A DNA stretch of 64,000 nucleotides from Candidatus Thiosymbion ectosymbiont of Catanema sp. Cochon2018 (GCA_011392765.1 WYCW01000001.1:372001-436000), one strand, 5' to 3'. Positions 17,480 through 27,241 are shown, numbered from the stretch's first letter. Program-made: numbers and translations. Notes: generated from the sequence alone by a model not told the origin.

Positions 17480-17693
17480 CGAGGCTTTGCCTCAGACCGA
17501 CGAGGCATGAAGGCCCCAACAGCCCCTCTCCCGTAAGGCCCCATTTCCTATGCCCAACCAACCATTGGAGAGCTTGGGTAGGTCGGGATCGGGACCGGGA
17601 TCGAAATTCCGATTGCGATCCCGATCCCGATCCCGATTTGTGCACTGCATAAACTTGACTCATTTGTAAAGATTCGGGTCCCTCAAGGAATCC
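17480..17693 (-). mobile_element. A/B-ended element E1
   Basis: End B (CGAGGCTTTGCCTC, read inversely) is at the left and end A (ACTCATTTGTAAAGATTCGG ... GGAATCC) at the right. It is flanked by TAG at 17477-17479 and 17694-17696, which is CTA on the element's own strand. Its cargo includes a hairpin built of ATCGGG/CCCGAT hexamers (17580-17641). Confidence 0.75.
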
Positions 17694-17717
17694 TAGTGGC
17701 TGGAAGCTGGTAGCAAT

Positions 17718-18860
17718 ATGAAGATAGGCATCGTTGCCAATGAACCCTCCGGTGATTGGTTGGGGGCCGCCGTCCTGCGCGAGCTGAAGGCTTGCGTGCC
17801 GGACGTGCGCTTGGTCGGTGTCGCCGGGCCCCGAATGCAGGCCGCCGGCTGTGAGAGCCTGGTGCCCATGGAGCGGCTGTCGATCATGGGACTGACGGAG
17901 GTCCTGCGGCATCTCGGCGAACTTCTGCGCATCCGCCGCGATTTGACCAGATCTTTCCTTGCCTGGCGGCCCGACCTCTTCATCGGCGTGGATGCGCCCG
18001 ACTTCAACCTGGGACTCGAACGGCGCCTGCGCAAGGCCGGTATCCGCACCGTCCACCTGGTCAGTCCGACAGTCTGGGCTTGGCGTGCCGGGCGCGTGCG
18101 AACCATCCGCCGTTCCGTGGACCTGACGCTGTGCATCTTTCCATTCGAAGAGGAGTTCCTGCACGAGCAAGGGGTACTGGCCCGTTACATCGGTCACCCG
18201 CTCGCGGATGAGATCCCGACCCAATCCGATCCTGCGCCGGCCCGGACCCGACTCGGAATACCGCCGGAGGGAGAGGTCCTGGCCTTGCTCCCAGGCAGCC
18301 GTGTGAGCGAGATGAACCTGCTCGCGGGGCCCTTCCTGCAGACCGCCCGCTGGTGCCTTGAGCGGCGTCCCGGACTCCGGTTTGCGGTCCCCCTGGTAAC
18401 GCCGACCCTGCGCGGGATCTTCACGACAGTCCTGCAGCGAGAGGCCCCCGAACTGCCCATCACCTTGGTGGACGGTGATGGCCGGGACGTGATCGCCGCC
18501 GCCGACTGCGTACTCACCGCGTCGGGAACCGCGACCCTCGAGGCTCTGCTGGTCAACCGTCCGATGGTCGTCGGCTACCGGATGAGCCCTATGACCTATC
18601 ATCTTTTATCCGGCTTGAAGTTGGTAAAGGTTCCCTATGCTGCCATGGCCAACCTCCTGGTAGGCCGTGAGCTGGCGCCGGAATTCATTCAAGACCGCTG
18701 TCGGGCGGATTTGCTCGGCCCCGCCGTGCTTGACTTTTTGCGGGATAGAGAGCGAGTAGGCGAGATACAATCGGCATACCGTGAGATCCACGGTCGGCTG
18801 CGGCGCGACGCCGGTCGCCAGGCCGCTGCTGCAGTGCTGGAGCTGGTCAATGGGGGCTAG
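17718..18860 (+). CDS. lpxB: lipid-A-disaccharide synthase
   Basis: LpxB (GT19 family) joins UDP-diacylglucosamine and lipid X to form the lipid A disaccharide at the inner membrane. The start MKIGIVANEPSGDWLGA is the family N-terminus. Further landmarks are GVAGPRMQAAGCESL, GVDAPDFNLGLE, the LPGSRVSEM donor-site motif, and ASGTATLEALLVNRPMVVGYR. Length is 380 residues. The TAG stop (18858-18860) uses the first base of element E2; before that insertion the stop would have been TAA and rnhB would have started 2 bp later. Confidence 0.95.
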   Translation: MKIGIVANEPSGDWLGAAVLRELKACVPDVRLVGVAGPRMQAAGCESLVPMERLSIMGLTEVLRHLGELLRIRRDLTRSFLAWRPDLFIGVDAPDFNLGLERRLRKAGIRTVHLVSPTVWAWRAGRVRTIRRSVDLTLCIFPFEEEFLHEQGVLARYIGHPLADEIPTQSDPAPARTRLGIPPEGEVLALLPGSRVSEMNLLAGPFLQTARWCLERRPGLRFAVPLVTPTLRGIFTTVLQREAPELPITLVDGDGRDVIAAADCVLTASGTATLEALLVNRPMVVGYRMSPMTYHLLSGLKLVKVPYAAMANLLVGRELAPEFIQDRCRADLLGPAVLDFLRDRERVGEIQSAYREIHGRLRRDAGRQAAAAVLELVNGG

Positions 18861-19160
18861 GATTCCTTGAATGACCAGATTTTGTGCAAATGAGTCAAAT
18901 TTCGCAAACGTCTAACCTCTCTCGTTGTCGTGATCGTGATCGTGATCATGATCGAAGCCGCCGTAGGAGAGACGGAATACTTTCGCCGATCGTGGAATCC
19001 AGAGGTTCCGGCCAGGTGCCGGGTCGAAACCCGTAGACATCAGGTTTTCCATGCCCGCTTTGCCTTGCGTCTCCGATTACGACTACGATCACGATCACGG
19101 TTCCGTTTTCGATCGCGAGATAGCGATGATCACGCCTCGTCGGTCTGAGGCGAAGCCTCG
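18860..19160 (+). mobile_element. A/B-ended element E2
   Basis: It is flanked by CTA at 18857-18859 and 19161-19163. End A is diverged (GGATTCCTTGAATGACCAG) but keeps AAATGAGTCAAATTT. End B is exact (GGTCTGAGGCGAAGCCTCG). The cargo holds GATCGT and GATCAC words at 18931-18955 and 19085-19100 that can pair. Confidence 0.75.
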
Positions 19161-19163
19161 CTA

Positions 19164-19385
19164 GGATCCTTGAGGGACCCACATCTTTACAAATGAGTCG
19201 AGTTTATACACTGCACAAAAAACTCACGCTCGGGTGCGCTGTGCTCATTGCTTTTATCCGCAGATTACGCAGATTCTCGCAGATTATTTCTGTTTTCAAT
19301 CTGTGGGAATCTGCGTAATCTGCGGATAATGAGTTTGTGCACTGCACAGAAAATTCACGACTCGTCGGTCTGAGGCGAAGCCTCG
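19164..19385 (+). mobile_element. A/B-ended element E3, tandem with E2
   Basis: It shares the CTA at 19161-19163 with E2 and is followed by CTA at 19386-19388. The cargo is a hairpin with CGCAGATT words three times per arm (19254-19329). End B reads GGTCTGAGGCGAAGCCTCG. The rnhB start codon is 6 bases after the end. Confidence 0.8.
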
Positions 19386-19391
19386 CTAAGC

Positions 19392-19964
19392 GTGAGCGAA
19401 GCAACTCTTATCGCGGGCGTGGACGAGGCGGGACGCGGACCCTTGGCGGGACCGGTGGTAGCCGCAGCCGTCATCCTGGACCCCGGGCGGCCGATCCGCG
19501 GTCTTGCCGATTCCAAGCGTCTGGCACCGAGCCGGCGCGAGGCACTCGACCAGGAGATCCGGGACCGGGCCCTGGCCTTCGCCGTAGCCTTCTCCACCGT
19601 CGAAGAAATCGATCGCATCAACATCCTACAGGCATCTCTGCTCGCCATGCAGCGGGCTGTAGAGAATCTCGGTGTCACCCCGCAGCGCGCCTTGGTAGAC
19701 GGCAACCGCCGTCCCCGGCTGGCCTGCCCGGTGGAGACAATCGTGAAGGGCGATGCCACAGTTGCCGTTATCAGCGCCGCCTCCATCCTGGCCAAGGTCG
19801 CCCGCGACCGCGAGATGCTGATGCTGGACCACAAGTTCCCCGGCTACGGCTTCGCCCGTCACAAGGGCTATCCTACCCGAGCGCACCTGGCCGCCCTGCG
19901 CGAGCTCGGACCCTGCGAGCTACACCGACGTTCCTTCCGACCGGTGCGGGAGCTGCTGCGCTGA
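19392..19964 (+). CDS. rnhB: ribonuclease HII
   Basis: RNase HII removes ribonucleotides from DNA and RNA from hybrids. The GTG start gives [20 protein letters not shown], with catalytic Asp11 and Glu12; LVDGNRRP and [13 protein letters not shown] are the other family blocks. The 190-residue length is normal. In the present sequence no good ribosome site precedes the GTG. With E2 and E3 removed, the lpxB tail ATGGGGG would lie 6 bases upstream, so insertion has probably weakened or uncoupled its translation. Confidence 0.93.
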   Translation: MSEATLIAGVDEAGRGPLAGPVVAAAVILDPGRPIRGLADSKRLAPSRREALDQEIRDRALAFAVAFSTVEEIDRINILQASLLAMQRAVENLGVTPQRALVDGNRRPRLACPVETIVKGDATVAVISAASILAKVARDREMLMLDHKFPGYGFARHKGYPTRAHLAALRELGPCELHRRSFRPVRELLR

Positions 19965-20332
19965 GCTTGTGCTGTTATCTGTCAGGTCCCGGATGGCTAC
20001 ATAGGATCTGAAATTGGGTCAGGCTCTTTATGGATTCCGGATTGCTTTGCCTTGGCCGCAGAGTCATGCTGCTTCTCGCTGCCGAACCGGTTCGCTGCGT
20101 TCACTGCCCGCCCTACGATTGCACCGTAGTCGTGCCGGGGGTGTAGGATGCGGTGAGCGCGGTATACCGTAGCAGGATTACACTAATCCCGATCGCGAAC
20201 CGCATCGATGGTGCGGTGAGCGCCTGCCCCTGCCTGCCGGCAGGCAGGTACCGCCCCAGGGACCCATGGGCGGGACAGGCAGACGGGGCAGGTAGGCGGC
20301 GAACCGCATCAATATCAAGGCGTTCGAAGTTG
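19965..20332. repeat. repeat-filled gap with two GATGCGGT...ACCGCATC units
   Basis: There is no gene. A fragment GGCTCTTTATGGATTCCGGA at about 20025 matches the MITE end at 6493. Units beginning GATGCGGTGAGC and ending GAACCGCATC lie at 20147-20206 and 20211-20310; the second encloses an inverted TGCCTGCCGGCAGGCA palindrome. Confidence 0.6.
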
Positions 20333-22156
20333 TCAGACCTTCGGGTGGACCTGGTGGAAGGAGCCGTAGATTCGTTGTGCTAATGCGCGGCTGATCCCTT
20401 CGACCTGGGCAATATCCTCCACCGCGGCCCGGGCCAGGCCCTGGATACCGCCGAGCTGACGCAGCAGGTGCTGACGGCGCTTCGGCCCTACGCCGGGAAT
20501 CTCCTCCAAAACGGATCTGGTTCGTGTCTTGGCGCGCCGCCGGCGATGGCCGGTGACGGCGAACCGGTGCGCTTCGTCCCGGATCTGCAGCACCAGGTGC
20601 AGCGCCGGTGAGTCCGCCGGAAGTATAATCGGCGCGCTCCGACCCACCAACCAAAGCTGCTCGGTGCCGGGCCTGCGGTCCGGACCCTTGGCGATGCCGA
20701 CCAGGGTGACGCCCGAGACCGTCAATTCTTGAAGGGCTTCCCGGACGGAGCCCAGTTGGCCGCGTCCGCCGTCGATGAACAAGAGGTCCGGATGCGGATA
20801 CTCCCCCTGCTTGATCCGGGTGTAGCGGCGGAGCAGGGCTTGCCGCAGAGCGGCATAGTCATCGCCGGGGGTAACGCCCTCGATATTGAAGCGCCGGTAG
20901 TGCGACTTGTGTGGCCCCTCCCGGTTGAACACCACGCAGGAAGCCACCGTCCGCTCACCGCCGGTATGACTGACGTCGAAACATTCCATACGCCCCGGCA
21001 GCTCATCGAGCGCCAAGGCCTCACGCAGGGCTTCCAGGCGTTGCGTGTAGCCGGCTTGGCTGCCGAGCCGGGACCGGAGTGCCAGCGTCGCGTTGCTGCG
21101 CGCCATCTCCAGCCAGTGCGCCCGCTCCGCGCGCCCCCGCGTCTTAATCGCCACCCGCCGCCCGGCCTGCTCGCTGAAGGCGTTTTCCAGCAGGTCCCGA
21201 TCCTCCGGGTCCGGGCTCGCCAGGATCCGGGGTGGGATCTCCTTGTCGCCATAAAACTGGGCGAGAAAGGCCGCAATAACCCCGGTGCGGTCTATCCCTT
21301 CCGGCGCCTTGGGAAAAAAAGTCTTGTTACCCAGATTGCGTCCGGAGCGGATAAAGAAGACCTGGACACAGGACAGTCCTCCCTCCTGCACGCAGGCAAC
21401 GATGTCCAGATCCCCACCTTCCCCGCTCACGAACTGGCGCTGTTGGATGCGGCGCAGGGTCGCAATCTGATCGCGCAGCACCGCTGCCCGTTCGAACGCC
21501 AGGGATGCGGACGCCTGCTCCATGCGTTCCGCAAGCTCCTCGACCACCTCATCGGTGCGTCCTTCCAGAAACTTGATGGTATGGTCCACGTCATCCGCGT
21601 AGTCCTCCGCGGTCACCAGGCCGACACAGGGGCCGCTGCAGCGCTTGATCTGATATTGCAGGCACGGTCGGGAGCGGTTGCGAAAGAAGCTGTCCTCGCA
21701 CTGGCGGACGGGAAACAGCTTCTGGAGCAGTTGCATGGTCTCGCGCACCGCCCAGGCGCTCGGATAGGGCCCGAAGAAGCGGTCGCCCCCGGTGCGTGCG
21801 CCGCGGTAGAAGGCCAGCCGTGGAAACTCGCTGCCGGCCGCCAGCCGAATATAGGGATAGCTCTTATCATCCCTGAGCAAGACGTTGTAACGTGGTTGCA
21901 GGGATTTGATGAGGTTGTTCTCGAGCAGCAGGGCCTCGCCTTCGGTGCGGGTCACGGTGAACTCGAGATCCGCGAGCTGCGAGACCATCACCTGCAGGCG
22001 CCGGTTCAGCGAGCGGGAAAAATAGCTCGCCACCCGGCGCTTGAGGTCCTTGGCCTTGCCGACATACAGGACGACGCCTGACCCATCCAGCATGCGGTAT
22101 ACCCCCGGACGCGACGGAATCTGGTTCAGAATCCGGTGCGGATCGGATATCGCCAT
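20333..22156 (-). CDS. uvrC: excinuclease ABC subunit C
   Basis: UvrC makes both incisions in nucleotide excision repair. The 607-residue protein shows the GIY-YIG nuclease at the N-terminus (RPGVYRMLDGSGVVLYVGKA), the UVR helical motif for UvrB (MEQASASLAFERAAVLRDQI), the RNase-H-like second nuclease (FDVSHTGGERTVASCVVF, LLFIDGGRGQLG) and a C-terminal helix-hairpin-helix pair (LEEIPGVGPKRRQHLLRQLGG). The large opposite-strand frame over it is a shadow. Confidence 0.96.
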   Translation of the reverse strand: MAISDPHRILNQIPSRPGVYRMLDGSGVVLYVGKAKDLKRRVASYFSRSLNRRLQVMVSQLADLEFTVTRTEGEALLLENNLIKSLQPRYNVLLRDDKSYPYIRLAAGSEFPRLAFYRGARTGGDRFFGPYPSAWAVRETMQLLQKLFPVRQCEDSFFRNRSRPCLQYQIKRCSGPCVGLVTAEDYADDVDHTIKFLEGRTDEVVEELAERMEQASASLAFERAAVLRDQIATLRRIQQRQFVSGEGGDLDIVACVQEGGLSCVQVFFIRSGRNLGNKTFFPKAPEGIDRTGVIAAFLAQFYGDKEIPPRILASPDPEDRDLLENAFSEQAGRRVAIKTRGRAERAHWLEMARSNATLALRSRLGSQAGYTQRLEALREALALDELPGRMECFDVSHTGGERTVASCVVFNREGPHKSHYRRFNIEGVTPGDDYAALRQALLRRYTRIKQGEYPHPDLLFIDGGRGQLGSVREALQELTVSGVTLVGIAKGPDRRPGTEQLWLVGRSAPIILPADSPALHLVLQIRDEAHRFAVTGHRRRRAKTRTRSVLEEIPGVGPKRRQHLLRQLGGIQGLARAAVEDIAQVEGISRALAQRIYGSFHQVHPKV

Positions 22157-22272
22157 CGGTCATCCATCGACATGTGGAAAAAATGCCCACGAGCATAAAT
22201 GAATCTACGAGGGTCGGGAAAGGTGGGTTTGACTGGTGATTATCCGGTCCCTAGAATGGTTTTGTCCGTTGC

Positions 22273-22347
22273 GGGCGCATAGCTCAGTGGGAGAGCACTG
22301 TCTTCACACGGCAGGGGTCGCTGGTTCGAACCCAGCTGCGCCCACCA
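22273..22347 (+). tRNA. tRNA-Val (anticodon CAC)
   Basis: The acceptor stem GGGCGCA pairs with TGCGCCC, followed by an encoded ACCA. The D arm contains AGCTCAGTGGGAGAGC. The anticodon stem CTGTC/GGCAG encloses the loop TTCACAC, giving anticodon CAC for valine GTG codons. The T arm CTGGTTCGAACCCAG is intact. Confidence 0.95.
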
Positions 22348-22467
22348 GTTGTTGTATAGGTTATCCCCTTGCCGCTGAGGAACCTTCCGGGCCGGATTTC
22401 ACAGTCGGAGCGTCCGATCAGTCAGCCCTATCTCCGAGGAGCCTTCTTTCGAGATTGGGCATAAGTG

Positions 22468-22690
22468 TCAAGCATCGAAACCCTTTCTCCGCCAGATCTC
22501 GGCCTTGACCCGTTCGTGCTCCACGTCGTTCGGCTTGCCGAGGTTGGCCAAGTGCTCCAACGTCGCCGAAGACCCCGTACCCATGCGACGGGCAAGCCCT
22601 ACTCCAACGCGGGCACGGAGTTCCACTCTTGCCGTGGTGCCAAGGCTCCTTGTGCTTCGGGTTAAGCTCGTAGACCGGCTTGATCGCCAT
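22468..22690 (-). pseudogene. possible degenerate small gene
   Basis: On the reverse strand one frame begins MAIKPVYELNPKHKEPWHHG, while a shifted frame later gives MGTGSSATLEHLANLGKPND and AEIWRRKGFDA before a stop at 22468. Both parts look protein-like, which suggests one small gene with a frameshift, but I recognise no family. It lies directly upstream of nothing in an operon and may be a remnant. Confidence 0.3.
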
Positions 22691-22698
22691 TCAACCCA

Positions 22699-23553
22699 TC
22701 AGCGATTAACGGAAAATGCAAAGCGCACATTATTAGCGACCAAGCCGTTGTCCTTTTGCTCGCTCTCGCTGAGGTAGAACTCGAGGATGGTCTCGCGACT
22801 CATCAGCATGTCTTCCGTCACCTCATCGGCTATCTCGTTGGCGTGACAAAAGACGCTGATATAGGGAGAATCGGGTTCGCGCGGATCGGTGATCCATAGA
22901 TTGGGTGAGATGTGGTCGATGATCCGTAAAAAGCCGTAACCCTTGTCGGAAAACCACTTGGTGCAGATACCGCGCACGCAGGAACCGGAACGACCCCATT
23001 CGTTGCGGGGCTCATAGGTGACGGGCAGCAGGTCAGGGATCAAAAAACCGGAGTAGAAGGTGTCGACTGCTTGCTGAAGCTGGCGCGAGACGTTCTTGAA
23101 GCCGATCAGTTCCACCCGGCAACCTTTATTTTGAAGGGCGCCGACCACCTGCAAGAAATCCCCGTCTCCCGTGACCAGCAGCACCTGGTCCAGGTTGTTT
23201 GCCTGCAGCATAGCGTCCACGGCCATGTCCAGGTCTGCGTTGGCCTTGGTAGTGACATTGCCGTTCTCGTCCGTGTAACGGCGCACGTGCTTGACCGTAA
23301 TTTTCCATCCGAAATCCCGTACCATCTGCTGATAGATCCTGGATTTCTTCGCGTAATCCGGGTCTTCCCTGGCACGCTCTACATCGAAGGCCAAATAGGT
23401 GTTGAGCCGCTGCAGATGACCTCCTTCACGGGCCGCGAAGCGGCGCAGTACGTCATAGCGCATCTGATAGCCGCCGTTGTACCTGACGTTTTCAGCGTCG
23501 ACGAATACGCCGACTCGTAGATTGGAACTCAAGAGATAAACCTCACTGTGCAA
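22699..23553 (-). CDS. NYN-domain (LabA/DUF88) nuclease-like protein with C-terminal cold-shock domain
   Basis: The 284-residue protein begins with a NYN domain: RVGVFVDAENVRYNG (first acidic site), NADLDMAVDAMLQ, and LLVTGDGDFLQVVGALQNKG, the metal-binding residues of this PIN-related family. After about residue 190 comes GICTKWFSDKGYGFLRI with ISVFCHANEI, a cold-shock (OB) RNA-binding fold. The combination suggests an RNA-directed nuclease. No operon partner is evident; acs lies beyond a 206-bp gap. The start at 23553 or an internal site at LRVGVFV cannot be distinguished. Confidence 0.85.
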   Translation of the reverse strand: MHSEVYLLSSNLRVGVFVDAENVRYNGGYQMRYDVLRRFAAREGGHLQRLNTYLAFDVERAREDPDYAKKSRIYQQMVRDFGWKITVKHVRRYTDENGNVTTKANADLDMAVDAMLQANNLDQVLLVTGDGDFLQVVGALQNKGCRVELIGFKNVSRQLQQAVDTFYSGFLIPDLLPVTYEPRNEWGRSGSCVRGICTKWFSDKGYGFLRIIDHISPNLWITDPREPDSPYISVFCHANEIADEVTEDMLMSRETILEFYLSESEQKDNGLVANNVRFAFSVNR

Positions 23554-23628
23554 CTAAACGATTATGTGTTCGCGATCCGTCATCCGAAACCAAAGATCAA
23601 TGTTCATTCGATCGCGTCACCGATTGAA

Positions 23629-23655
23629 GGGCACCTAGAAAAATTCGAGGTGCCC
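23629..23655. terminator. isolated hairpin, possible terminator
   Basis: GGGCACCT (23629-23636) pairs perfectly with AGGTGCCC (23648-23655) around an 11-nt A-rich loop. A clear T-run is not adjacent, so this may be a mini-copy of the GGGCACC repeat family rather than a terminator. Confidence 0.3.
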
Positions 23656-23759
23656 GTGCTGCGGAGCAAGGATGCCCCGCCGTTTTTCAAGTGCATAAGT
23701 ACTTGAAAGAAGACGGACGAAAAGGCAACCAAGATGGGGCGTCATGTGACGGAAATTAC

Positions 23760-25715
23760 CTACCTACCGGCCCGGTTGTCGATCAGGTCGTGGACCACTG
23801 CGGGATCGGCGAGGGTAGAGGTATCGCCCAGGGTGCCGACCTCGTTGGCCGCGATCTTACGCAGAATCCTACGCATGATTTTACCCGACCGGGTCTTTGG
23901 AAGGGCGGGCGCCCATTGGATGACGTCCAAAGTGACAATGGGGCCGATTTCGCGTCGAACCAATGCCGTCAGCTCTTCTTTCAGATCGTCACTCGGCTCT
24001 ACCCCGGCCATGGGTGTCACATAGGCGTAGATGCCTTGGCCCTTGATGGTATGCGGATACCCGACGACGGCGGCTTCCGCTATCTGCGGGTGCAGCACCA
24101 GGGCGGACTCGATTTCGGCGGTGCCTAACCGGTGCCCGGAAACGTTCAGTACGTCGTCGATGCGGCCGGTGATCCAATAATAGCCGTCTCCGTCGCGGCG
24201 TGCCCCGTCACCGGTAAAGTAGTAGCCCGCATACTGTTTGAAGTAGGTAGCCACGAAGCGGGCGTGGTCGCCGTAGACGGTGCGCATAATGGCCGGCCAG
24301 GGCCGGGTGATGACCAAGGCCCCCTCGCCCGCGCCCTCGATCAGGGTGCCGTCGGTGACATCCACCAGCGCCGGCACGACACCGAAGAAGGGCCGGGAGG
24401 CGGAGCCCGGCTTGAGCGCAGTGGCACCGGGCAGAGGCGTGATCAGGTGGCCGCCGGTCTCTGTCTGCCACCAGGTATCGACGATGGGGCAGCGCTCATC
24501 ACCGACGACCCGGTAGTACCACTCCCAGGCCTCGGGGTTGATGGGCTCGCCCACGGTGCCGAGGATCCGCAACGACTTGCGGGAGGTCTGCTTGACGGGC
24601 CCCTCGCCGGCCCGCATCAGGGCGCGGATAGCAGTGGGGGCGGTATAGAAGATGGCGACATTGTGCTTGTCCACGATCTGCCAGAAGCGGGAGACATCCG
24701 GGTAGTTGGGGACGCCTTCGAACATGAGAGAGATGGCCCCGTTGGCCAGCGGTCCGTAAACAATATAGGTGTGGCCGGTGACCCAGCCGACGTCCGCAGT
24801 ACACCAGTAAACCTCGCCCTCCCGGTAGTCGAAGGTGTACTTGTGGGTGATGGCGGCGAAGACCAGGTAGCCGCCCGTAGTGTGCAGCACACCCTTGGGC
24901 TTGCCGGTGGAGCCGGAGGTGTAGAGGATGAACAGCGGATCCTCGGCATCCATCATTTGCGGCGGACAGTCCTCCGAGGTAGCCGCCATGGTCTCTTGGT
25001 ACCAAATGTCGCGGCCGTCGGTCCAGTCGATCGTACCGCCGGTGCGCTTTACCACGACTACCGTGCTCACGTTCGGGCACTCGGCCAGGGCGGTATCCGC
25101 ATTCTGCTTCAGAGGCACCGGACGCCCACCGCGGATCCCCTCGTCGGCGGTGATCAGGGTCCGGCAATCGGCGTCCAGGATGCGATCGCGCAGGGAATCG
25201 GGGGAGAAGCCGCCGAAGACGACGGAGTGGACGGCACCGATCCGCGCGCAGGCCAGCATGGCGACCGCGGCCTCCGGAATCATGGGCATATAGATGCAGA
25301 CCCGGTCGCCCTTCCCGACGCCGCGGGATTTGAGGACATTTCCCAGCTTACATACCTCCCGGTGCAGCTCGCGGTAGGTAAGCTTACGGTCCTGTGCGGG
25401 ATCGTCGCCCTCCCAAACGATGGCTACCTGATCGCCCCGGGTGTCCAGATGGCGGTCAAGGCAGTTGTAAGCGACGTTCAGCTTGCCCCCCGCGAACCAC
25501 TTGATATAGAGGTTGTCGGCATCGAAACTGTAGTCGCTGATCTGGTCCCACTTTTCGCTCCAGGTCACGAACCTTTCTGCCTGCTCCGCCCAAAAACCCT
25601 CCGGATCGGCGACGGAACGTCGATACATCGCCGCGTATTTTTCGGTATCGATGTGGGCGTCGGCCGCGATCTCGGCCGGAATATCATGGACCATGATCTC
25701 TGTCATGAGGGCCAT
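23760..25715 (-). CDS. acs: acetyl-CoA synthetase
   Basis: Acs activates acetate to acetyl-CoA via acetyl-AMP. The 651-residue length equals the family norm. It carries the AMP-binding signature [18 protein letters not shown], the [16 protein letters not shown] motif, the hinge region [21 protein letters not shown], and the C-terminal [17 protein letters not shown], whose Lys is the acetylation-controlled catalytic residue. It is monocistronic as far as can be seen; the large plus-strand frame opposite is a shadow. Confidence 0.96.
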   Translation of the reverse strand: MALMTEIMVHDIPAEIAADAHIDTEKYAAMYRRSVADPEGFWAEQAERFVTWSEKWDQISDYSFDADNLYIKWFAGGKLNVAYNCLDRHLDTRGDQVAIVWEGDDPAQDRKLTYRELHREVCKLGNVLKSRGVGKGDRVCIYMPMIPEAAVAMLACARIGAVHSVVFGGFSPDSLRDRILDADCRTLITADEGIRGGRPVPLKQNADTALAECPNVSTVVVVKRTGGTIDWTDGRDIWYQETMAATSEDCPPQMMDAEDPLFILYTSGSTGKPKGVLHTTGGYLVFAAITHKYTFDYREGEVYWCTADVGWVTGHTYIVYGPLANGAISLMFEGVPNYPDVSRFWQIVDKHNVAIFYTAPTAIRALMRAGEGPVKQTSRKSLRILGTVGEPINPEAWEWYYRVVGDERCPIVDTWWQTETGGHLITPLPGATALKPGSASRPFFGVVPALVDVTDGTLIEGAGEGALVITRPWPAIMRTVYGDHARFVATYFKQYAGYYFTGDGARRDGDGYYWITGRIDDVLNVSGHRLGTAEIESALVLHPQIAEAAVVGYPHTIKGQGIYAYVTPMAGVEPSDDLKEELTALVRREIGPIVTLDVIQWAPALPKTRSGKIMRRILRKIAANEVGTLGDTSTLADPAVVHDLIDNRAGR

Positions 25716-25753
25716 CTCCGCTTTCGGTTGTCAGGATGCCTATTGTGTCACTG

Positions 25754-26299
25754 TTAAAAAACAACCCCGACCCCCCCGAAGACACCGTGGTCTCCACCGC
25801 CGATCCCGAGGTTTATCCAGGGGCGTGAATAATCGCCGTGGGTAGACTGGTCCGACCACTGGTGGACCTTGTAGCTTTCCAGCAGCGGGAAGCCGTAATC
25901 CGCGTCCCCCAGCCGTCCCTTTCGAACCCCGGTGATGCGGCCGGTCGCACTGACCGCTCGCCCGAGCGGATAATCGGTAGTATCCAGAAATCCCGGGTGG
26001 ACGATGATGAAGCGTCCCGTCTGCGCGGAACCGGTACGGGGACGACCGCAGTTGTCCAGCGGGTAGCCGATGATCTCGAACTCCGTGTGGTCCTTGAGAT
26101 GGTGGGTCTCGAGCAGGATACCACCCCATTGGGCAGGCTTGCCGATATGATCACCGGTGGCGGATACCATGGAGGGTGTAATGGAGGAGGTGCCCCCGGC
26201 TCTCAGGCAAACATCGCTCGCACAGCCCGCTGCCAGAAGGAGGGAGCAGATGGTGAAGATGCTGAGATACCGCACCGATAGTACCGCTGAACGCCCCAT
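25754..26299 (-). CDS. slp: Slp family outer membrane lipoprotein (second of two)
   Basis: Starting at the ATG at 26299, the protein has a lipoprotein signal with the lipobox LLAAGC. The Slp domain follows: KPAQWGGILLETHHLKDHTEFEIIGYPLD, GRFIIVHPGFLDTTDYPLGRAVSATGRITG. Slp proteins are starvation- or stationary-phase-induced outer membrane lipoproteins. It begins 1 bp after the first slp gene, so the pair is one transcription unit. The C-terminus ends in a Gly-rich stretch (GIGGGDHGVFGGVGVVF). Confidence 0.85.
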   Translation of the reverse strand: MGRSAVLSVRYLSIFTICSLLLAAGCASDVCLRAGGTSSITPSMVSATGDHIGKPAQWGGILLETHHLKDHTEFEIIGYPLDNCGRPRTGSAQTGRFIIVHPGFLDTTDYPLGRAVSATGRITGVRKGRLGDADYGFPLLESYKVHQWSDQSTHGDYSRPWINLGIGGGDHGVFGGVGVVF

Positions 26300-26300
26300 G

Positions 26301-26834
26301 CTACCAATACCGAGAGTATCGAGGGTGCCAGGGATAGAACCAGGGATGATACCAAGGGTCCGGGTAAAAATAAGGGGGTCCGGATGGTAACGGCTTCGGC
26401 CAGAGATAAGGCTGCTCGACCGCGACCACCGGATAGAGATAAGGATATTCACCGATGGGTCGGGTCTCTACGCGCTTCAGGCGCCCGGTTACGGTGAGCA
26501 ACCGTTGTTCGGGGTACTCCGCCGGATCGGCGAATCCCGTCAGCAGGGCAAGGAAGCGACCCTGGCCGGACTTCTTTCCTCGCGGTCGTCCACGTGAGTC
26601 CAGCGGGCGGGACAGGATCTCGATCTCGGTGGTCTGCTTCCGATTTCGAACCGCGATGATGGTACCGCCCCAGCGCACGCGCCGGTCGAGAAAGCGGTCA
26701 GGCGCTTGTTGTACTTGCGAAACCAAAACCGGTTTTTCCGGCGCCTTGCTGATTGCCTGGGGAACCCGCGAGGTGGCACAGCCGGCAAGCAGCAGGAGCG
26801 TAACGCAAAAGAGCGTTCCGGCCAGCCCCCGCAT
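26301..26834 (-). CDS. slp: Slp family outer membrane lipoprotein (first of two)
   Basis: The likely start MRGLAGTLFCVTLLLLAGC gives a lipobox (LLAGC); the longer upstream reading lacks a signal at its N-terminus. The Slp core is VRWGGTIIAVRNRKQTTEIEI, SRPLDSRGRPR, FADPAEYPEQRLLTVTGRL. Unlike typical Slp, the last 45 residues are very rich in Pro, Tyr and Trp (PSGPPYFYPDPWYHPWFYP), a tail that could bind peptidoglycan or surfaces. It is tandem with the next slp. Confidence 0.85.
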   Translation of the reverse strand: MRGLAGTLFCVTLLLLAGCATSRVPQAISKAPEKPVLVSQVQQAPDRFLDRRVRWGGTIIAVRNRKQTTEIEILSRPLDSRGRPRGKKSGQGRFLALLTGFADPAEYPEQRLLTVTGRLKRVETRPIGEYPYLYPVVAVEQPYLWPKPLPSGPPYFYPDPWYHPWFYPWHPRYSRYW

Positions 26835-27241
26835 CTCACCGGGGATTGCCGTCCAGGCGGAATTCGCAGCCACGCCCATACTGCCGTGAGCAGAATTCTC
26901 AGGGGCAAAAAACTTTTCGCCTCCACCGTCTCCTGCGGGCGGAGCAAACGGCAAGCGAACGCGAGCGAAAAACCGTTGGGAAGGTAACAGACTGGCGGCA
27001 ATCACGCTGAATTTATTGTAGTAATTGACCATTAACACATAACTTATTGAAATGAACTGAGTACTACTGTACCACCACCCGCCCTGGTGAGATATGCAGG
27101 TGCGGTATTTACGTAAGGGTGAAACGGACTCTTTTTATTATAGCAATTGGCCTGACCCCGGCAAAGTGTGCGCCTCTTCCAACGACACATGAGCCTGAAA
27201 GGAGGCGTGATTCCAACCTGAGTAGTCCGGAATCCATTAAA
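26835..27241. other. intergenic region, no gene recognised
   Basis: The upstream region of the slp pair. Short frames exist but show no family features. A MITE-end-like TCCGGAATCCATTAAAGGGC begins at about 27227. Confidence 0.5.

Noticed and set aside
20729-22081. Long plus-strand open frame opposite uvrC
   Set aside because: Shadow of uvrC caused by codon bias; no domain recognisable.
24132-25757. Long plus-strand open frame opposite acs (541 codons)
   Set aside because: It is the GC-rich complement of a full-length, motif-complete acetyl-CoA synthetase; it has no family features.
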